Of a DNA stretch of 62,000 nucleotides, positions 18,758-29,085 are shown in pieces; within the stretch, counting starts at the first letter, position 1, and every line of letters begins with the position of its first letter. The stretch lies in the NCBI GenBank assembly GCA_905221605.1, contig CAJNDS010002099.1:375001-437000 (forward strand), read 5' to 3'. The position numbers and the translations under genes are program-made. The notes under the pieces are model-generated. The model was not told the origin of the DNA and made no database searches. It worked only from the letters and a program-made list of their open reading frames with translations. The DNA is from Symbiodinium natans (Eukaryota; Sar; Dinophyceae; Suessiales; Symbiodiniaceae).

Positions 18758-18762
18758 CTATG

Positions 18763-18849
18763 CTGAGTAGCCCAGTCACCATATTGCAATAAGGACGCCC
18801 TTTTTTTGGTTGGCTACTTTATAAGGGAACCAGAACCCCCCCCCCCCTC

Positions 18850-18880
<31 letters not shown>

Positions 18881-18917
18881 AAGAAAGAAAGGAAAAGGAT
18901 CCCACTGGGCTACCAAG
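18763..18917. mobile_element. Family A element acting as an intron (introner-like)
   Basis: Inverted ends CTGAGTAGCCCAGT (18763-18776) and ACTGGGCTACCAAG (18904-18917). Internal poly-C/poly-A at 18838-18884. In minus sense the intron 18913-18758 starts GTAGCC (from the terminal repeat) and ends CATAG. Splicing it joins HT-W-SGAKR in frame. The family recurs at 31988-32171 and 48161-48266. Confidence 0.75.
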
Positions 18918-19017
18918 TATGCAGACAAAGGCTCACGTCACGTGCCAGCACTTCCTCTGCCGACTCATTCTCATCCCAGGCCACTCGCACACGGTTGTTC
19001 GGAAGCCTTGGCTTGAT
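18914..19017 (-). CDS. Exon upstream of the family A intron (VRVAWDENESAEEVLARDVS)
   Basis: Acceptor CCCGAAG|ATC. 104 nt read IKPRLPNNRVRVAWDENESA, EEVLARDVSLCLHT plus two bases of a Trp codon. Donor TTG|GTAGCC lies inside the element's terminal repeat. Confidence 0.7.
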
Positions 19018-19146
19018 CTTCGGGTGAAGTGAGGGCCTTTGGGGGGTTTAGGGTTTAGGGTTTCGGGTTTCGGGTTTAGGGTTTAGGGTTCCCCTGAACC
19101 CGAAACCCTGAGCCTTAAGCCCAGAACCCTAAACCCGGAACCTTTA

Positions 19147-19285
19147 GGGTGGCTTGGGTGCTATGGGGGTTATGGGGGGTTATGGGGGGTTATGGGGGTA
19201 TGGGGGGTATGGGGGGTATGGGGGATATGGGGGGTATGGGGGGTATGGGGGGTATGGGGGGTATGAGGGGTATGGGGGGTATGGC
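19147..19285. repeat. GGTATGGGG tandem repeat
   Basis: 9-bp unit (TATGGGGGG/TATGGGGGT) in about 13 copies. The GYGGYGG and GMGGMGG ORFs are artefacts of the unit. Confidence 0.9.
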
Positions 19286-19596
19286 GTGGGAGTTCATATC
19301 AGTGAGCAGGGATGTCGGGTCAAGAGTCAAGAGGCAACCGGAATGAGCCGAACAACTCTCGAGAAACGCCACATCGCCATATAATCCCTATGTAGCTCTA
19401 TTCGCTCCTTTTACATCATCCATTCTGTCGATCATCTACACACACTTAACCCCTAAACCCTAAACCCTAAACCCTAAACCCTAAACCCTAAACCTTGACA
19501 AACCACCAAAACTCCCATTCCTTTCTGGCGAGCTTGGGGCTCTGGGTTTGGGATTTGGGGGATTTAGGGCTTGGGTTTGGGGTGTTGGGTTTAGGG

Positions 19597-19707
19597 AGGA
19601 TTTCTATACTCCCCTTAGAACCTTAAAAAAAGCAATTCTTGTTTTAATATCCTCTTGGGCTTTATATAAACAAAAATAAGAAATAGTTCCCAAGGCGGAT
19701 AGAGCTT
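19597..19707. mobile_element. Family C element, copy 2
   Basis: TTCTATACTCCCCTTAGAACC start and ATAGTTCCCAAGGCGGATAG end, with the same core as 61-168 and 33478-33590. Confidence 0.65.
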
Positions 19708-19788
19708 TGGGCTTGGGATGTTGGGTTTGCGGTGGCTTGGGGCTTCGGGCCTGGGTTCGTCGGGAATCGCACTCTCGCCTAGGTTTAG

Positions 19789-19932
19789 GGTTTAGGGCTT
19801 AGGGCTTAGGGCTTAGGGTTTAGGGTTTAGGGTTTAGGGTTTAGGGTTTAGGGTTTAGGGTTTAGTGTTTAGGGTTTAGGGTTTAGGGTTTAGGGTTTAG
19901 GGTTTAGGGTTTAGGGTTTAGGGTTTAGGGTT
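19789..19932. repeat. TTTAGGG array
   Basis: Long canonical G-strand array preceded by a few CTTAGGG units. It abuts the exon at 19933-20001. Confidence 0.95.
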
Positions 19933-20001
19933 GCTTTTGGACTTCTGGGTTCGGTGTCTCTTGGACGCACTCTTGATCCATTGGAGGCGTGTCCACATGC
20001 T
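19933..20001 (-). CDS. Exon (EHVDTPPMDQECVQETPNPE)
   Basis: Acceptor GTGACAG|AG; frame EHVDTPPMDQECVQETPNPE, VQKQ, running straight into the telomeric array at the low side in + coordinates. Confidence 0.55.
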
Positions 20002-20310
20002 CTGTCACTGTTTGGGGTCAGATTTCGATGCAGGCGCCTCTGTGCCCGGTCCGAGTTTCCTGCCTTTCTCCTACCCTGCTGCCCCTAAGCCCTAAGCTTC
20101 TCCCCCGCTGCCCCAGCAAGCTGCGACTTGTGCGGCGAGCACATTGTCGCTTCCTTCGCCCCATCCCTCCCTGCCTCAAACCGCCTCCGGGACCGAGGTT
20201 GTGGCAGTCACCTACATACATGTTTGGGGTCTATGCTGGCGAAACTATTTGTTGTTTACTCGCTGAGAATGACTTTTTTTCTCTCAGCCTTAGTATCCAA
20301 AATACCTAAA

Positions 20311-20311
20311 A

Positions 20312-20357
<46 letters not shown>
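20311..20357. repeat. 47-bp poly-C tract
   Basis: Unbroken C homopolymer followed by AAAAAA. The length may be affected by sequencing. Confidence 0.95.
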
Positions 20358-20359
<2 letters not shown>

Positions 20360-20498
20360 AAAACGAGCTAAACCCCAAACCCAAAACCCCAAAAAACCCT
20401 AAACTTTAAACCCTAGACCCTAGACCCTAAACCCTACCCCTACACCCTAAACCCCTAAACCCTAACCCTAACCCCCAAACCCCAAACCCCCCCCAAAC

Positions 20499-20575
20499 CG
20501 GGAAGCGTCTCCAGCACGTGCGCGTAGTGGATGCGCCAAAGATGTCCACCACTACAGGGTCGCCGCTTCCAGCTC
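20499..20575 (-). CDS. Exon (GDPVVVDIFGASTTRTCW)
   Basis: Acceptor GGCTTAG|GAGC; frame AGSGDPVVVDIFGASTTRTC, WRRFP. Donor CCCG|GTTTGGGG is made of a degenerate repeat. Confidence 0.65.
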
Positions 20576-20599
20576 CTAAGCCTCTGAGCTTACCAGGGT

Positions 20600-21340
20600 C
20601 CGGTTTTAGGGTTAGGGTTTAGGGTTTAGGCTTAGGGTTTTAGGGTTTAGGGCTAGGGTTTGGGTTTTTAGGGTTCTGAGGCCTTAGGACTGGGGAAGTT
20701 TAGGGTTTTCGGGTTGGGGTTTAGGGGATTTAGGGTTGGGGATTTAGGGGGGTTTAGTTTATGGGTTAGGGTTGAGGGGGGTTTAGGGGTTTTTCAGGGG
20801 TTAGGGGTTAGGGGTTTAGGGTTTAGGCATTTAGGTTTAGGGTTTTTTTAGGGGTTAGGGTTAGGGTTTAGGGTTTAGGGTTTAGGGGTTTAGTGTTTAG
20901 GGGTTAGGTTTCTTAGGGTTTAGGGTAGGGGTTTGGGGTTTAGGGGTTTAGGTTTAGGGGTTTAGGGGTAGGGGTCTAGGGTCTAGGGGTCTAGTGGTGG
21001 GGGGTTTAGGGGTTTAGGGTTTAGGGGTTTAGGGGTTTAGGGGTTTAGGGGTTTAGGTTTTCGGATGAGGGTATAAACCGCTTAAACGCCGAAACCCTGC
21101 ACCCTACACCCCTGGAACCCTAGAACCCTAAACCCCTACACGCTAGCTCCCTAGAACCCTAACCCAATCCCTCACCCTAACCCTAAACCCTAATCTCAAA
21201 CCTAACCCTAAACCTAACTAAACTAAACCCTAAACCCTCAACCCTCACCCTCAACCCTCAACCCTAACCCTAAACCCTAAACCCTAAACCCTAACCCTAA
21301 CCCTAGCCCTAAACCCTAATCCCTAACCCTAAACTCCTAG
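20600..21340. repeat. Degenerate TTTAGGG/TTTAGGGG then CCCTAAA block
   Basis: G-strand variants to 21066 and C-strand variants 21085-21340, forming a large imperfect inverted repeat without an obvious exon between. Confidence 0.85.
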
Positions 21341-21341
21341 A

Positions 21342-21438
21342 ACCTTCGTCGCCGCCAGGCCACTTTGGACCTGCCTTCGTGCCCGCCGAAAGTCCGAAGT
21401 AGCCCCAGTCGCAAACCAGCTCGCGGCGCCTCCTCCAC
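21342..21438 (-). CDS. Exon (VEEAPRAGLRLGLLRTFGGH)
   Basis: Acceptor CTCAAAG|GTGGAG; frame VEEAPRAGLRLGLLRTFGGH, EGRSKVAWRRRR. C-strand repeats lie to its left and G-strand repeats (21465-21555) to its right. Confidence 0.6.
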
Positions 21439-22120
21439 CTTTGAGGCTAAAAAGGGTCTTGAGAGTTTTAGGGTTTAGGGTTCAGGGTTTAGGGTTTAGG
21501 TTCAGGTTTGGGTTGGGTGTTGGGGTTTAGGGTTTAGGTTTAGGGTTTGGGGGTTAAGAGCATTAGGTGGATTTTAGGGTCTGAAGGTATTTGGGCGGCT
21601 TTAACGGTAATGCCCTGAACGGGAATCCCTCACGCGGCCTTTAGGGCTTAAGAGATTTACTCTTGGGGTTCGCGCCTTGGACCCTTAAGTTGTTCCCTTG
21701 GTTTTGGGGACCCTTTTTCAAGATCCTTACGGTAGTCTAAGGCCATACTTGGAGGAGATTGAGGGGAACAACCCTAAACCCTAAGCCCCCCACACCCTAA
21801 ACCCTAAAAACCCCAAACCCTAACCCTAACCCCCCAAACCGAAACCCTAAACCCAAACCCTAAACCCTAAACCACTAAGCCTTAAAGGGGACGAGCCTTA
21901 GTCCCTTGACTTACGGCAGCGGTGGGCTTTGCGTTTACAACTCCTCCAAGCTCACATCGCTCCTCCCCCCGCTGCGACACTAAACCGTTACGACCTTAGA
22001 CCTTTTAATCCTGCCCCTTATAGGGTTTAGGGTTTAGGGTTTAGTGTTTGGGTTTAGGGCTCTAACCCAAAACCTAAGCCCTAAACTCTGAACTCCCCCT
22101 AAACCGTGCCTTCTCTGCTG

Positions 22121-22180
22121 CTAGTCTTCGTGGCCAGTCGGGTCCAGCCAGTTTGGGGTGTGGGCCCTTGTGCCCCTATC
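22121..22180 (-). CDS. Terminal-like exon (DRGTRAHTPNWLDPTGHED)
   Basis: Acceptor CTCCCCCAG|GAT; 19 codons then TAG at 22121-22123. Short, moderate support. 21560-22015 to its left holds diverged repeats and no firm exon. Confidence 0.45.
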   Translation of the reverse strand, partial: DRGTRAHTPNWLDPTGHED

Positions 22181-22298
22181 CTGGGGGAGAGTTGGCGCAA
22201 GCTTTCGGGTTTACCCAACCCTAAAACCCTAAACCCTAACCAACCCTAACCTAAACCCTAAACCCTAAACCCTAAACCCTAAACCGTTTGGGTGTAGG

Positions 22299-22464
22299 TT
22301 GGGACGTCCCCCCCCCCTGTACTAACAGCCCTTGCGAGGGATTCGAGTACCCTTAGGGTTTCGGTTTTTCGGGTTTCGGTTTAGGTTTAGGGTTTTAGGT
22401 TTTAGGGTTTAGGGCTTAGGTTTATCATCCCTATTCGACTGCGAGAAGAAGGGGAACATCCCAA
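22299..22464. mobile_element. Family D element with internal telomeric tract
   Basis: TTGGGACGTCCCC start, ACTAACAGCCCTTGCGAGGG, then a TTTAGGG-type stretch (22351-22422), then CTGCGAGAAGAAGGGGAACATCCCAA. Other copies lack the tract, so it is a telomeric insertion or expansion within a MITE-like element. Confidence 0.65.
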
Positions 22465-22829
22465 GGTGTACGGTTTCCGGATGTTATGCACTTGGATTCA
22501 GTGCCTCCATTGGTCTTAGTCTTGGGGTAGTGACATGTCCTTATTATGACCCTCAAGGGGCACCCCTTATCCCCCTTCTGTACCGTTACACCGTTAGAGA
22601 GGTTAGGGACCATATCCGCCGAGGCCTCGGCGTCAGAACAGCACCCCCCTCCAATCCTCCCCGCAAGCCCAATTAGCCCGACTGCGGCCCCCTTTTGTGC
22701 CAGAACGGTCCCCCCCCCCCCCCCCCGTAGGCGACTGGGATCTGAAAGCGGACGGTTTGACGGGACCGGGGGCAGTTGCGGTCCCGGTATAGACATCTGA
22801 CCCAATTTCCCCCACCCCTACGTAAGAGC

Positions 22830-22832
22830 GGC

Positions 22833-22879
<47 letters not shown>

Positions 22880-22920
22880 AAAAAGAGAGAGAGAGAGAGA
22901 GAAAAAAGAAAGAAGAAATA

Positions 22921-22952
<32 letters not shown>

Positions 22953-23150
22953 ATAAGATAAAGAAAAAAATAAAGAATAAGAAATAAAGAGAATAAAGAA
23001 ATAAAGAAAATAATGAGAGAAAGAAAAGAGAAAGACAGAGAGAGAGAGAGAGAGAGCGAGAAAAGAGAGAAGAGAGAGAGAGAGAGCGAGAAAAAAGAGA
23101 GAGAGAGAGAGAGCGAGAAAAGAGAGAAGAGAGAGACAGAGAGAGAAAGA
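22830..23150. repeat. Polypurine GA/GAAA microsatellite
   Basis: About 320 bp of almost pure purine on the + strand. The RERERE and SLSLSL ORFs are artefacts. Preceded by a poly-C run (22710-22726). Confidence 0.95.
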
Positions 23151-23552
23151 GACCCCCGGTGTCTCGAGATGAAGTCGGCTAAATATGCCACTCGAGACCA
23201 GTGAGCCCAATCCCGCCCTCCCCCCCCCTCGCCCGCCACACAGTTTATCCTTACAGCCCAGCTTGCACTTCGTGAGTTATGTGACTGACAGCCGCGGCGT
23301 GGCGTTTGAGGTCAGAGTTGAGGGTTTCGGGCTTCCTGACCTCAATCCCCTCCCCAACCAGCTCGAACCCTTTTTGGCACCTCTTCAGCCCCCCCCCCCC
23401 ACCTCCCTCCCCACGTCGGCCCCCTCCCGGGAGCTGCATTGGGCAGACCGGGGAGAAGGCCCATGTAACTACCCTTCAACATTGGGGCCGCACCGAATCC
23501 CATGGGAGCCCGTTAACCATCCCGACCCCTCAACAGGCTCTTCTCTCTCAAC

Positions 23553-23612
23553 TTCTAAACCCTAAACCCTAAACCCTAAACCCTAAACCCTAAACCCTAA
23601 ACCCTAAGCCCG
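23553..23612. repeat. CCCTAAA array
   Basis: C-strand array. 23613-24360 to its right is AT-richer unique sequence with a weak minus-strand terminal-like frame near 24155-24215 (ELVQRLGKCYRRPSAPL then stop). Confidence 0.85.
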
Positions 23613-24689
23613 AACCCGAAACCCAGCAGCCCCAAAAAATCGCGGCGTTTGGAGAAACAAAACAAACTACTGAAAGTCTAATGAATAGATGAGTGAGCCT
23701 TTCACTCTTGTTTCTGTGGTCTTGAGTCCTTTGCAAGTTTTGCTTGTTGTTCAATGGGTTTCCTGCGTCAGTCATATCTTCACTCCGACAATCAAAACGA
23801 GAGAAATAGAATGAAGATCCTGTATAATATTAAGGGCGTACACAGGCTTATAGTTTAAACTCATCGGCATTTGCGTGAGACAAGGACGAAGATAAGGCTA
23901 ATCCACAATCTTAATCGCCAGTCATCGGCAAACCCTTGAGTGGTGGTCCACCAGGGACAACTGGTTTTTGAATCCCAACAGCCCCTACAAAAGGATTCTG
24001 AAAGCAGCTCCAGGTCAACTCACTCGTTTCGTTCACTTGCAAGCTAAGTTCACGCGCTTACTGTGTGATTTCGCTTGTAGATGAACTGTGCTCACTCTCT
24101 TCACCTTTCCTTCGCCTGGGATTTCAAAAGCCAGTATTGATCATGGTAGATTTCCAGGAGTTAAAGCGGAGCACTGGGCCGTCTGTAGCATTTCCCCAGT
24201 CTTTGAACCAACTCCCAGGAAATAATACTGCAGGATTCTAGCTTCTGGAACTACCCCAAAAGAACCCCACTCGGGCCTTTTGGCCCTTCATATTGTGAGA
24301 TTACATGTGCCTTTGCCTTTTTGCCTTTACAAGTTTCCCCAATCTTTTATTTTTTCCCGGACTATATCCCCCAAAAACCCTATGAACCCCTAAAGCCTAA
24401 ACCCTGAACCCTAAAGCCCACAACCCCTTAAACAAAAAAACCTAATGAACCCCCAAAAACCCCCACTACCTCCTGTAAAGCCTATAACCCCTCAAAAAAA
24501 AACCTAATCAACCCCAAAAAGCCCCCCAGTACCCTCCTGCGACGTCTTTTCTGGTGGCGGCGGAGGAGGTGGTGCAGGATGAACGCGGCAGTCTGGAAAA
24601 CAGGGTTTAGGGTTTAGGGTTTCGGGTTTCGGGTTTAGGGTTTAGGGTTTAGGGTCTAGGGTTAAGGGTTTAGGGTTTAGGGTTTACCC

Positions 24690-24860
24690 GAAATGCAATC
24701 AACCTACGAAAAGGGGTACCGCAATTTTTTTGGGGAGACCCTGAAATACGGGGGCCTTCTCCGCCATGAACATCAGCGCTTTTGTGCGCTGCAGCTTGTG
24801 ACTTCATTCGCTGCCAGGAGAAGCCGGAATACCCTCGCAGGTTCTTCCTGGGGTTTAGGG
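24690..24860 (-). CDS. Exon (GFSWQRMKSQAAAHKSADVH)
   Basis: Minus frame LRGYSGFSWQRMKSQAAAHK, SADVHGGEGPRISGSPQKNC, GTPFRRLIAFR, ending at TTTAGGG-type repeats in + coordinates (24603-24684). Unknown function. Confidence 0.5.
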
Positions 24861-25261
24861 CTTGAGGAGTTTGAAACACAGACCTTAGAGCTGAAAGTGT
24901 AAGACTTATCTGTTCAAGTTACATAGCCCCAGCCCTAACCGTGAACCCCAACCCCCAAACCCTAAACCCATGACAAGATGGAAGGAGATTTCATCAAACC
25001 TTGCTAGTGCATCGCGGGAGCCAGCTCAAGGAGTCGTGGTTTGAGCTTGTCTCATCCAAGACGTACTTTTGACCTTGTTTAGGGTTTAGGGTTTAGGGTT
25101 TCATGGAAGTTAAAGACCCTCAGCTGGCCCTTTGTCGAACATGTACTGCCTCAAGGGCTGCAAGGCTTCTTGCCTACAGCTTCGAAAGTACTCGGTGACC
25201 GGCCGGCAGGTTCTTGACCCTTCAAAAGCAACCAGAACTTGCACAGTTCCAGCAAGTAAGG

Positions 25262-25392
25262 TACCGGCCCCAGATTATGGTTCCATCGTCCACCTGCTTT
25301 ATGACAGCTGGTCTTGAGAATGCTTCGCCACTAGGCCGTCGGATTCGCACGCTGCAGGAGTACGAACCATGGTATCCAGCATCGCGACTGAC
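25262..25392 (-). CDS. Second exon of a W/Y/SCSV domain
   Basis: Acceptor CACCTCGAG|GTC in phase 0. The frame VSRDAGYHGSYSCSVRIRRP, SGEAFSRPAVIKQVDDGTII, WGRYLT continues the sequence of exon 25566-25663. Together they give the pattern W..R.GS.YEV..D...SCSV..RRP.G, then I.WGRYL. From memory, similar small W/Y repeats are common in dinoflagellate proteins; this was not checked. Confidence 0.65.
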
Positions 25393-25406
25393 CTCGAGGT
25401 GACATG

Positions 25407-25450
25407 GGTTTAGGGTTTAGGGTTTAGGGTTTAGGGTTTAGGGTTTCGGG
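25407..25450. repeat. Telomeric array inside a well-supported intron
   Basis: TTTAGGG on +, hence CCCTAAA in the sense of the intron 25565-25393. Protein continuity across that intron makes this the clearest case of a telomeric tract just upstream of a 3' splice site. Confidence 0.85.
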
Positions 25451-25565
25451 TTTCGGGTGTCGGGTTCGAGCCCAGCAAGACCAAGTAGGTTTTCAGGGCC
25501 ATCTGCATGGGGCCGAAAGGGCCGAAGGTTCAGGAACTTCGGGTTTTGTCGCCCCTCTTGCCCAC

Positions 25566-25663
25566 CTCGTAGCAGGAGCCATGTCGGTCTGACCAGCTCC
25601 CCTCCACCAGTTGCAGCCAGCTGCCCTCTTTGTCCCGACGGCTACGCAAGAATCGCATGAGGT
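25566..25663 (-). CDS. First exon of the W/Y/SCSV domain
   Basis: Acceptor TCTGCAG|AC and donor GAG|GTGGGC. Frame LMRFLRSRRDKEGSWLQLVE, GSWSDRHGSCYE. The phase-0 junction to 25392 gives SCYE-VSRDAG. Confidence 0.7.
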
Positions 25664-25829
25664 CTGCAGTAAAAGGCACGCTGCCGTGGCACAGCGGCTT
25701 GAGAGCTAGGCGAAGACTTGCGGGGAAAGAAGCATCTGATTCTGTATGATCATAAGCAACTGTCCTTCGCGACTATGTAACGCTATGCGTAATTTTGCAC
25801 GTATACATTTGCATATGTATAAATGAATA

Positions 25830-25871
25830 CGTGTGAGTGAGTGAGTGAGTGAGTGAGTGAGTGAGTAAGTG
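25830..25871. repeat. (GTGA)n microsatellite
   Basis: About nine GTGA units. Confidence 0.9.
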
Positions 25872-26109
25872 GCAACTCGAGGGAAGCGACTCCGTGACCG
25901 TCATTGTCCCCTCCACTTAGAGTTCAAGCTGGCAAGCGTCGGGAGAACGAGAAGGATGAGGGAAGGAATCGCACAGTCGGAGGAGGAAAGGAGTGTGACG
26001 GCGCCAGCGTGATGAGGAGACTCCGTATGATTCGTCAGGAGCGTGCAGCTGGCATCAGCACCCCATAAGGGACGCAGAATCCTGGATGATCGCATGGCAA
26101 CATCCCCCC

Positions 26110-26720
26110 GCCGCACTGCTAACGTGCATCGCGCAACTATGAGCGGCGCCAGCTGCAACACGAGGCACAGCAGGGCACCCAAGAGACACAGCAGGGCACC
26201 CAAGGAACAAACAACGCGCAACCAGCGTGCGCTTTTGGAGATCCAGTACGGCATTCAAGGAGCAAGCATCCCCGCAGCAAGCTAAAACCTTAGCGCGAGG
26301 CCCAACAGGGCAGCCAAGGAGCAAGCATCGAGCAGCTATGCTCCGCACTTACACGAGGCACAGCGCGACACCCAAGGAGCGAACAGCGCGCAAGCGAGCA
26401 CTGCGCAAGCATAAATGAAGCGCGAGGCCAGGGAGCAAACAGCGTGCAAGCAAGCAGCACGCGTGCACTTATCAGCCCAGCAGGGCGCTCAGAAGGTATG
26501 AATTAATATGATTCCCAGCTTAAGCACCCGAGGAGCGAAGAGCATGCAAGCAAGTGGCGCGCGCGCGCGCGCTCCGAAAGTGCGAGGCCCAGCAGGGCAC
26601 CCAAGGAGCGAAGAGCGTGCAAGCAAGTAGCACACTTAGATAGCGCGAGGCCCGCAATCAGCAAGCATTGCACAGCAAGCAGGGGCGCACGTGAAGTGCA
26701 CGGCCCAGCAGGGCAGGTGT
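26110..26720. repeat. Degenerate minisatellite, about 50-80 bp units
   Basis: Repeated phrases GCGAGGCCCAGCAGGGC, ACCCAAGGAGCGAACAGC and GTGCAAGCAAGCAG recur roughly eight times with drift. ORFs on both strands echo each other, so I do not call genes here. Confidence 0.75.
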
Positions 26721-26976
26721 GGGTTGGTCTGCCTCTGGCGCGCCAGAAGTCGCGCGCGGCCAAATCTCGCCACGGCACCCCTTAGCCTGCCACAGCAGTG
26801 GCCCCGCGCGCAGCTCGGGGAAATGAGTACGTGTATATGTCTGCATGCACAAATACATATGTGCATTGTAAAAACAAGTGGTCTGTCACCTCAACCCCTA
26901 AAAACCAAAACCTTTACTTCCATGCCGGCAGCCTCAACCAGAACTGCCGGTTTTTGGGTTTGGGTGCACAGGGTTT

Positions 26977-27074
26977 AGGAACAGAGCATGGGTTGCAGCA
27001 GTCTTTCGACTTGACATCATCGCTTCAGGGGCCAAGGAACTGCGAGAACCCGACAACGGACCGTCAGTTGAGGA
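26977..27074 (-). CDS. Exon (STDGPLSGSRSSLAPEAMMS)
   Basis: Acceptor AGAGTCAG|TCC; frame SSTDGPLSGSRSSLAPEAMM, SSRKTAATHALF. Serine-rich linker-like. Confidence 0.55.
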
Positions 27075-27202
27075 CTGACTCTCTCCATGTCTGTCTACAT
27101 GTGTGCGTGCGTACATGTGTGTAGATTGTAGATGTATATGTAGGTGCACCCATTCATGTTTTACATTCTTTAGGAGGCATCAGACCCTTGACCGAACCCT
27201 CA

Positions 27203-27298
27203 ACCCATCCAGAAACGGCCGGCGGGGTCAGATGCCTGGGCCACTTTCCGGGCTCTGAGGCCAGCCAAGCCGGATCCACCATGGATGCCCGATAGGAT
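27203..27298 (-). CDS. Exon (ILSGIHGGSGLAGLRARKVA)
   Basis: Acceptor CTGTGTTAG|ATC; frame ILSGIHGGSGLAGLRARKVA, QASDPAGRFWMG, then TGA. Confidence 0.55.
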
Positions 27299-27319
27299 CT
27301 AACACAGAGGGCCTTTTTA

Positions 27320-27402
27320 AGGATTAGAGTAGGGTTTTGGGGGTTATTTTGGTATAATGATAAAGGGACCCCAAGGGAACACTATTAGTAGTTATTCCCC
27401 TA
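27320..27402. mobile_element. Family E element, copy 2
   Basis: GATTAGAGTAGGGTTTTGGGGG start, GATAAAGGGACCCCAAGGG core and AGTAGTTATTCCCC end. Confidence 0.6.
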
Positions 27403-27458
27403 AACCCTAACCCCTACACCCTAAACCCTAAACCCTTCTTTTCATTAGGGCTTAGAGT

Positions 27459-27557
27459 TTATGGTGGACGTGTCTGCAGCCTGACTGCTTGTGCGGTAAC
27501 CAAAAAGCCTGAAGGCCCACCCTCATCAGCCATGCAAGCCGTAGCAGCGGCAAAAGC
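27459..27557 (-). CDS. Exon with telomere-adjacent acceptor (ACMADEGGPSGFLVTAQAVR)
   Basis: In sense, (CCCTAAA)n ends CTAAACTAG|GCT: the array supplies the 3' splice site. Frame AFAAATACMADEGGPSGFLV, TAQAVRLQTRPP, then TAA at 27459-27461. Confidence 0.65.
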   Translation of the reverse strand, partial: AFAAATACMADEGGPSGFLVTAQAVRLQTRPP

Positions 27558-27560
27558 CTA

Positions 27561-27676
27561 GTTTAGGGTTTAGGGTTTAGGGTTTAGGGTTTAGGGTTTA
27601 GGGTTTAGGGTTTAGGGTTTAGGGTTTAGGGTTTAGGGTTTAGGGTTTAGGGTTTAGGGTTTAGGGTTTAGGGTTT
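27561..27676. repeat. TTTAGGG array
   Basis: Pure G-strand array of about 16 units. Confidence 0.95.
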
Positions 27677-27924
27677 ACCCTAAAAACCCTCAAGACCCCC
27701 AAAGTCCCAAAGTCCCAAAGCCCCAACCCCCCCGAAGAAACCCAAAACCCCTACAGCTCCAAAGTGCCTTCAAACCTGCAAAGCCCCCAAAAAAATCCTG
27801 GGGCCCTAAAACGCGGAAAGCCTTCTAGAGCCTTCAAAAGCCCTAAAACCCTAAGCCCTCAGCTGGACCCGTGAGTCCTAGAGCGGACTGCGGGAGATCG
27901 GAGAGTTATAAGAGACATAGGAAC

Positions 27925-28310
27925 GGTGGCAGTCGTCGCAGTCGTCATCGTCGTCATCATCGTCGTCATCGTCGTCATTGTCATTGTCGTCGCCGCCGCT
28001 GTCGTCGTGGTAGTGGCGGCGGCGGCGGTGGTGGCGGTGGCGGCGGCGGCGGTGGCGGTGGCCGGCGGCAGTGGCGGCGGCGGCGGTGGCGGCGGTGGTA
28101 GTGGTGGTGGTGGTCGTGGTCGTGGTCGTGGTTGTGGAAGTGGTCGCAGTTGTGGTTGTGGTAAACGTCGTCGTTATCGTCGTCTGGTGGTGGTGGTGGT
28201 GGTGGTGGTGGTGGTGGTGGTGGTGGTGGTGGTGGTGGCGGTGGCGGTGGTGGTGGTAGTGGTGATGGTGCTAGTGGTCGTGGAAGTGGTACAAGTAAGA
28301 GGAACGGTAC
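27925..28310. repeat. GTC/GGC/GGT trinucleotide block
   Basis: Compound trinucleotide repeat. The homopolymer-like V, G, P and W ORFs are artefacts. Confidence 0.95.
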
Positions 28311-28647
28311 GGTGCCGGTGTGACCCACGACCACTTCATGGGTGGGTCGCGCCGCCGCACTATGAGACACCCTAAACCCTAACCCCTCAACCCCAAACCC
28401 TTAACCCTAAACCGAACAAGCATGGAAGCACTATCTATTCTATCTTGAATTGTCAGGGGCGTTGAATACCTGATCTCTTTGTCGTAGGATACGAAACAAA
28501 ACCCCCACTTTCGGGTTTGGGGTTTGGGCGGTCTAGGGCCTAGGGCTTAGGGTGGACCCTAAACCCTAAACCCTAAACCCTAAAGGGACACCCCCAGAGG
28601 AGCTTGACTTGGTTAAATTAGTGTCCAGCTTTTCCTTGCACGCATAC

Positions 28648-28691
28648 CTGGCAGGGTCACCCAGCATATTGGGCGACCAGCGTCAAGGTAC
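28648..28691 (-). CDS. 44-nt micro-exon with canonical sites (YLDAGRPICWVTLP)
   Basis: Acceptor GATGCGCAG|G and donor CCAG|GTATGC bound G + YLDAGRPICWVTLP + G. Confidence 0.6.
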
Positions 28692-28787
28692 CTGCGCATC
28701 CATCTGACAGCAGGCAAACAGACACTCAAGACCTAAAAACCCTAAAACCCTAAAACCCTAAAACCCTAAAACCCTAAAACCCTATCA

Positions 28788-28969
28788 GTCAAACAAGGCA
28801 GTTGTGGCCCAACTCCACTGTTCGTCCGGGATTGAGGTGCTGACCCTCAACTCAGCTACAGCCAAAAGCATCCGCATACTCCGGCCTGCCGGGATCAGAT
28901 CCACATCCGCCAGGATACGCAGCACATCTTCATCTTCATAGCCGATGAAGCTTAATTTGTAGCCATGGC
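28788..28969 (-). CDS. Long exon (FIGYEDEDVLRILADVDLIP)
   Basis: Acceptor CTCTTGAG|GC. Frame HGYKLSFIGYEDEDVLRILA, DVDLIPAGRSMRMLLAVAEL, RVSTSIPDEQWSWATTALFD; it runs into (CCCTAAAA)n on + immediately below 28788. It has no ATG at its start, so a simple ORF finder misses it. No family assigned. Confidence 0.75.
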
Positions 28970-29085
28970 CTCAAGAGCAGTTCGAAGGACGACAGATACC
29001 CGGCTTGTTGAAAGACACAGATTGCTTGTCAAAAGCGCCATGAAGAGGGAGTGCTTCAAGTCCCGAGTCTTACATTGAAACTTAC

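Noticed and set aside
27925-28370. Poly-V, poly-G, poly-P and poly-H frames
   Set aside because: Trinucleotide microsatellite on a noncoding background.
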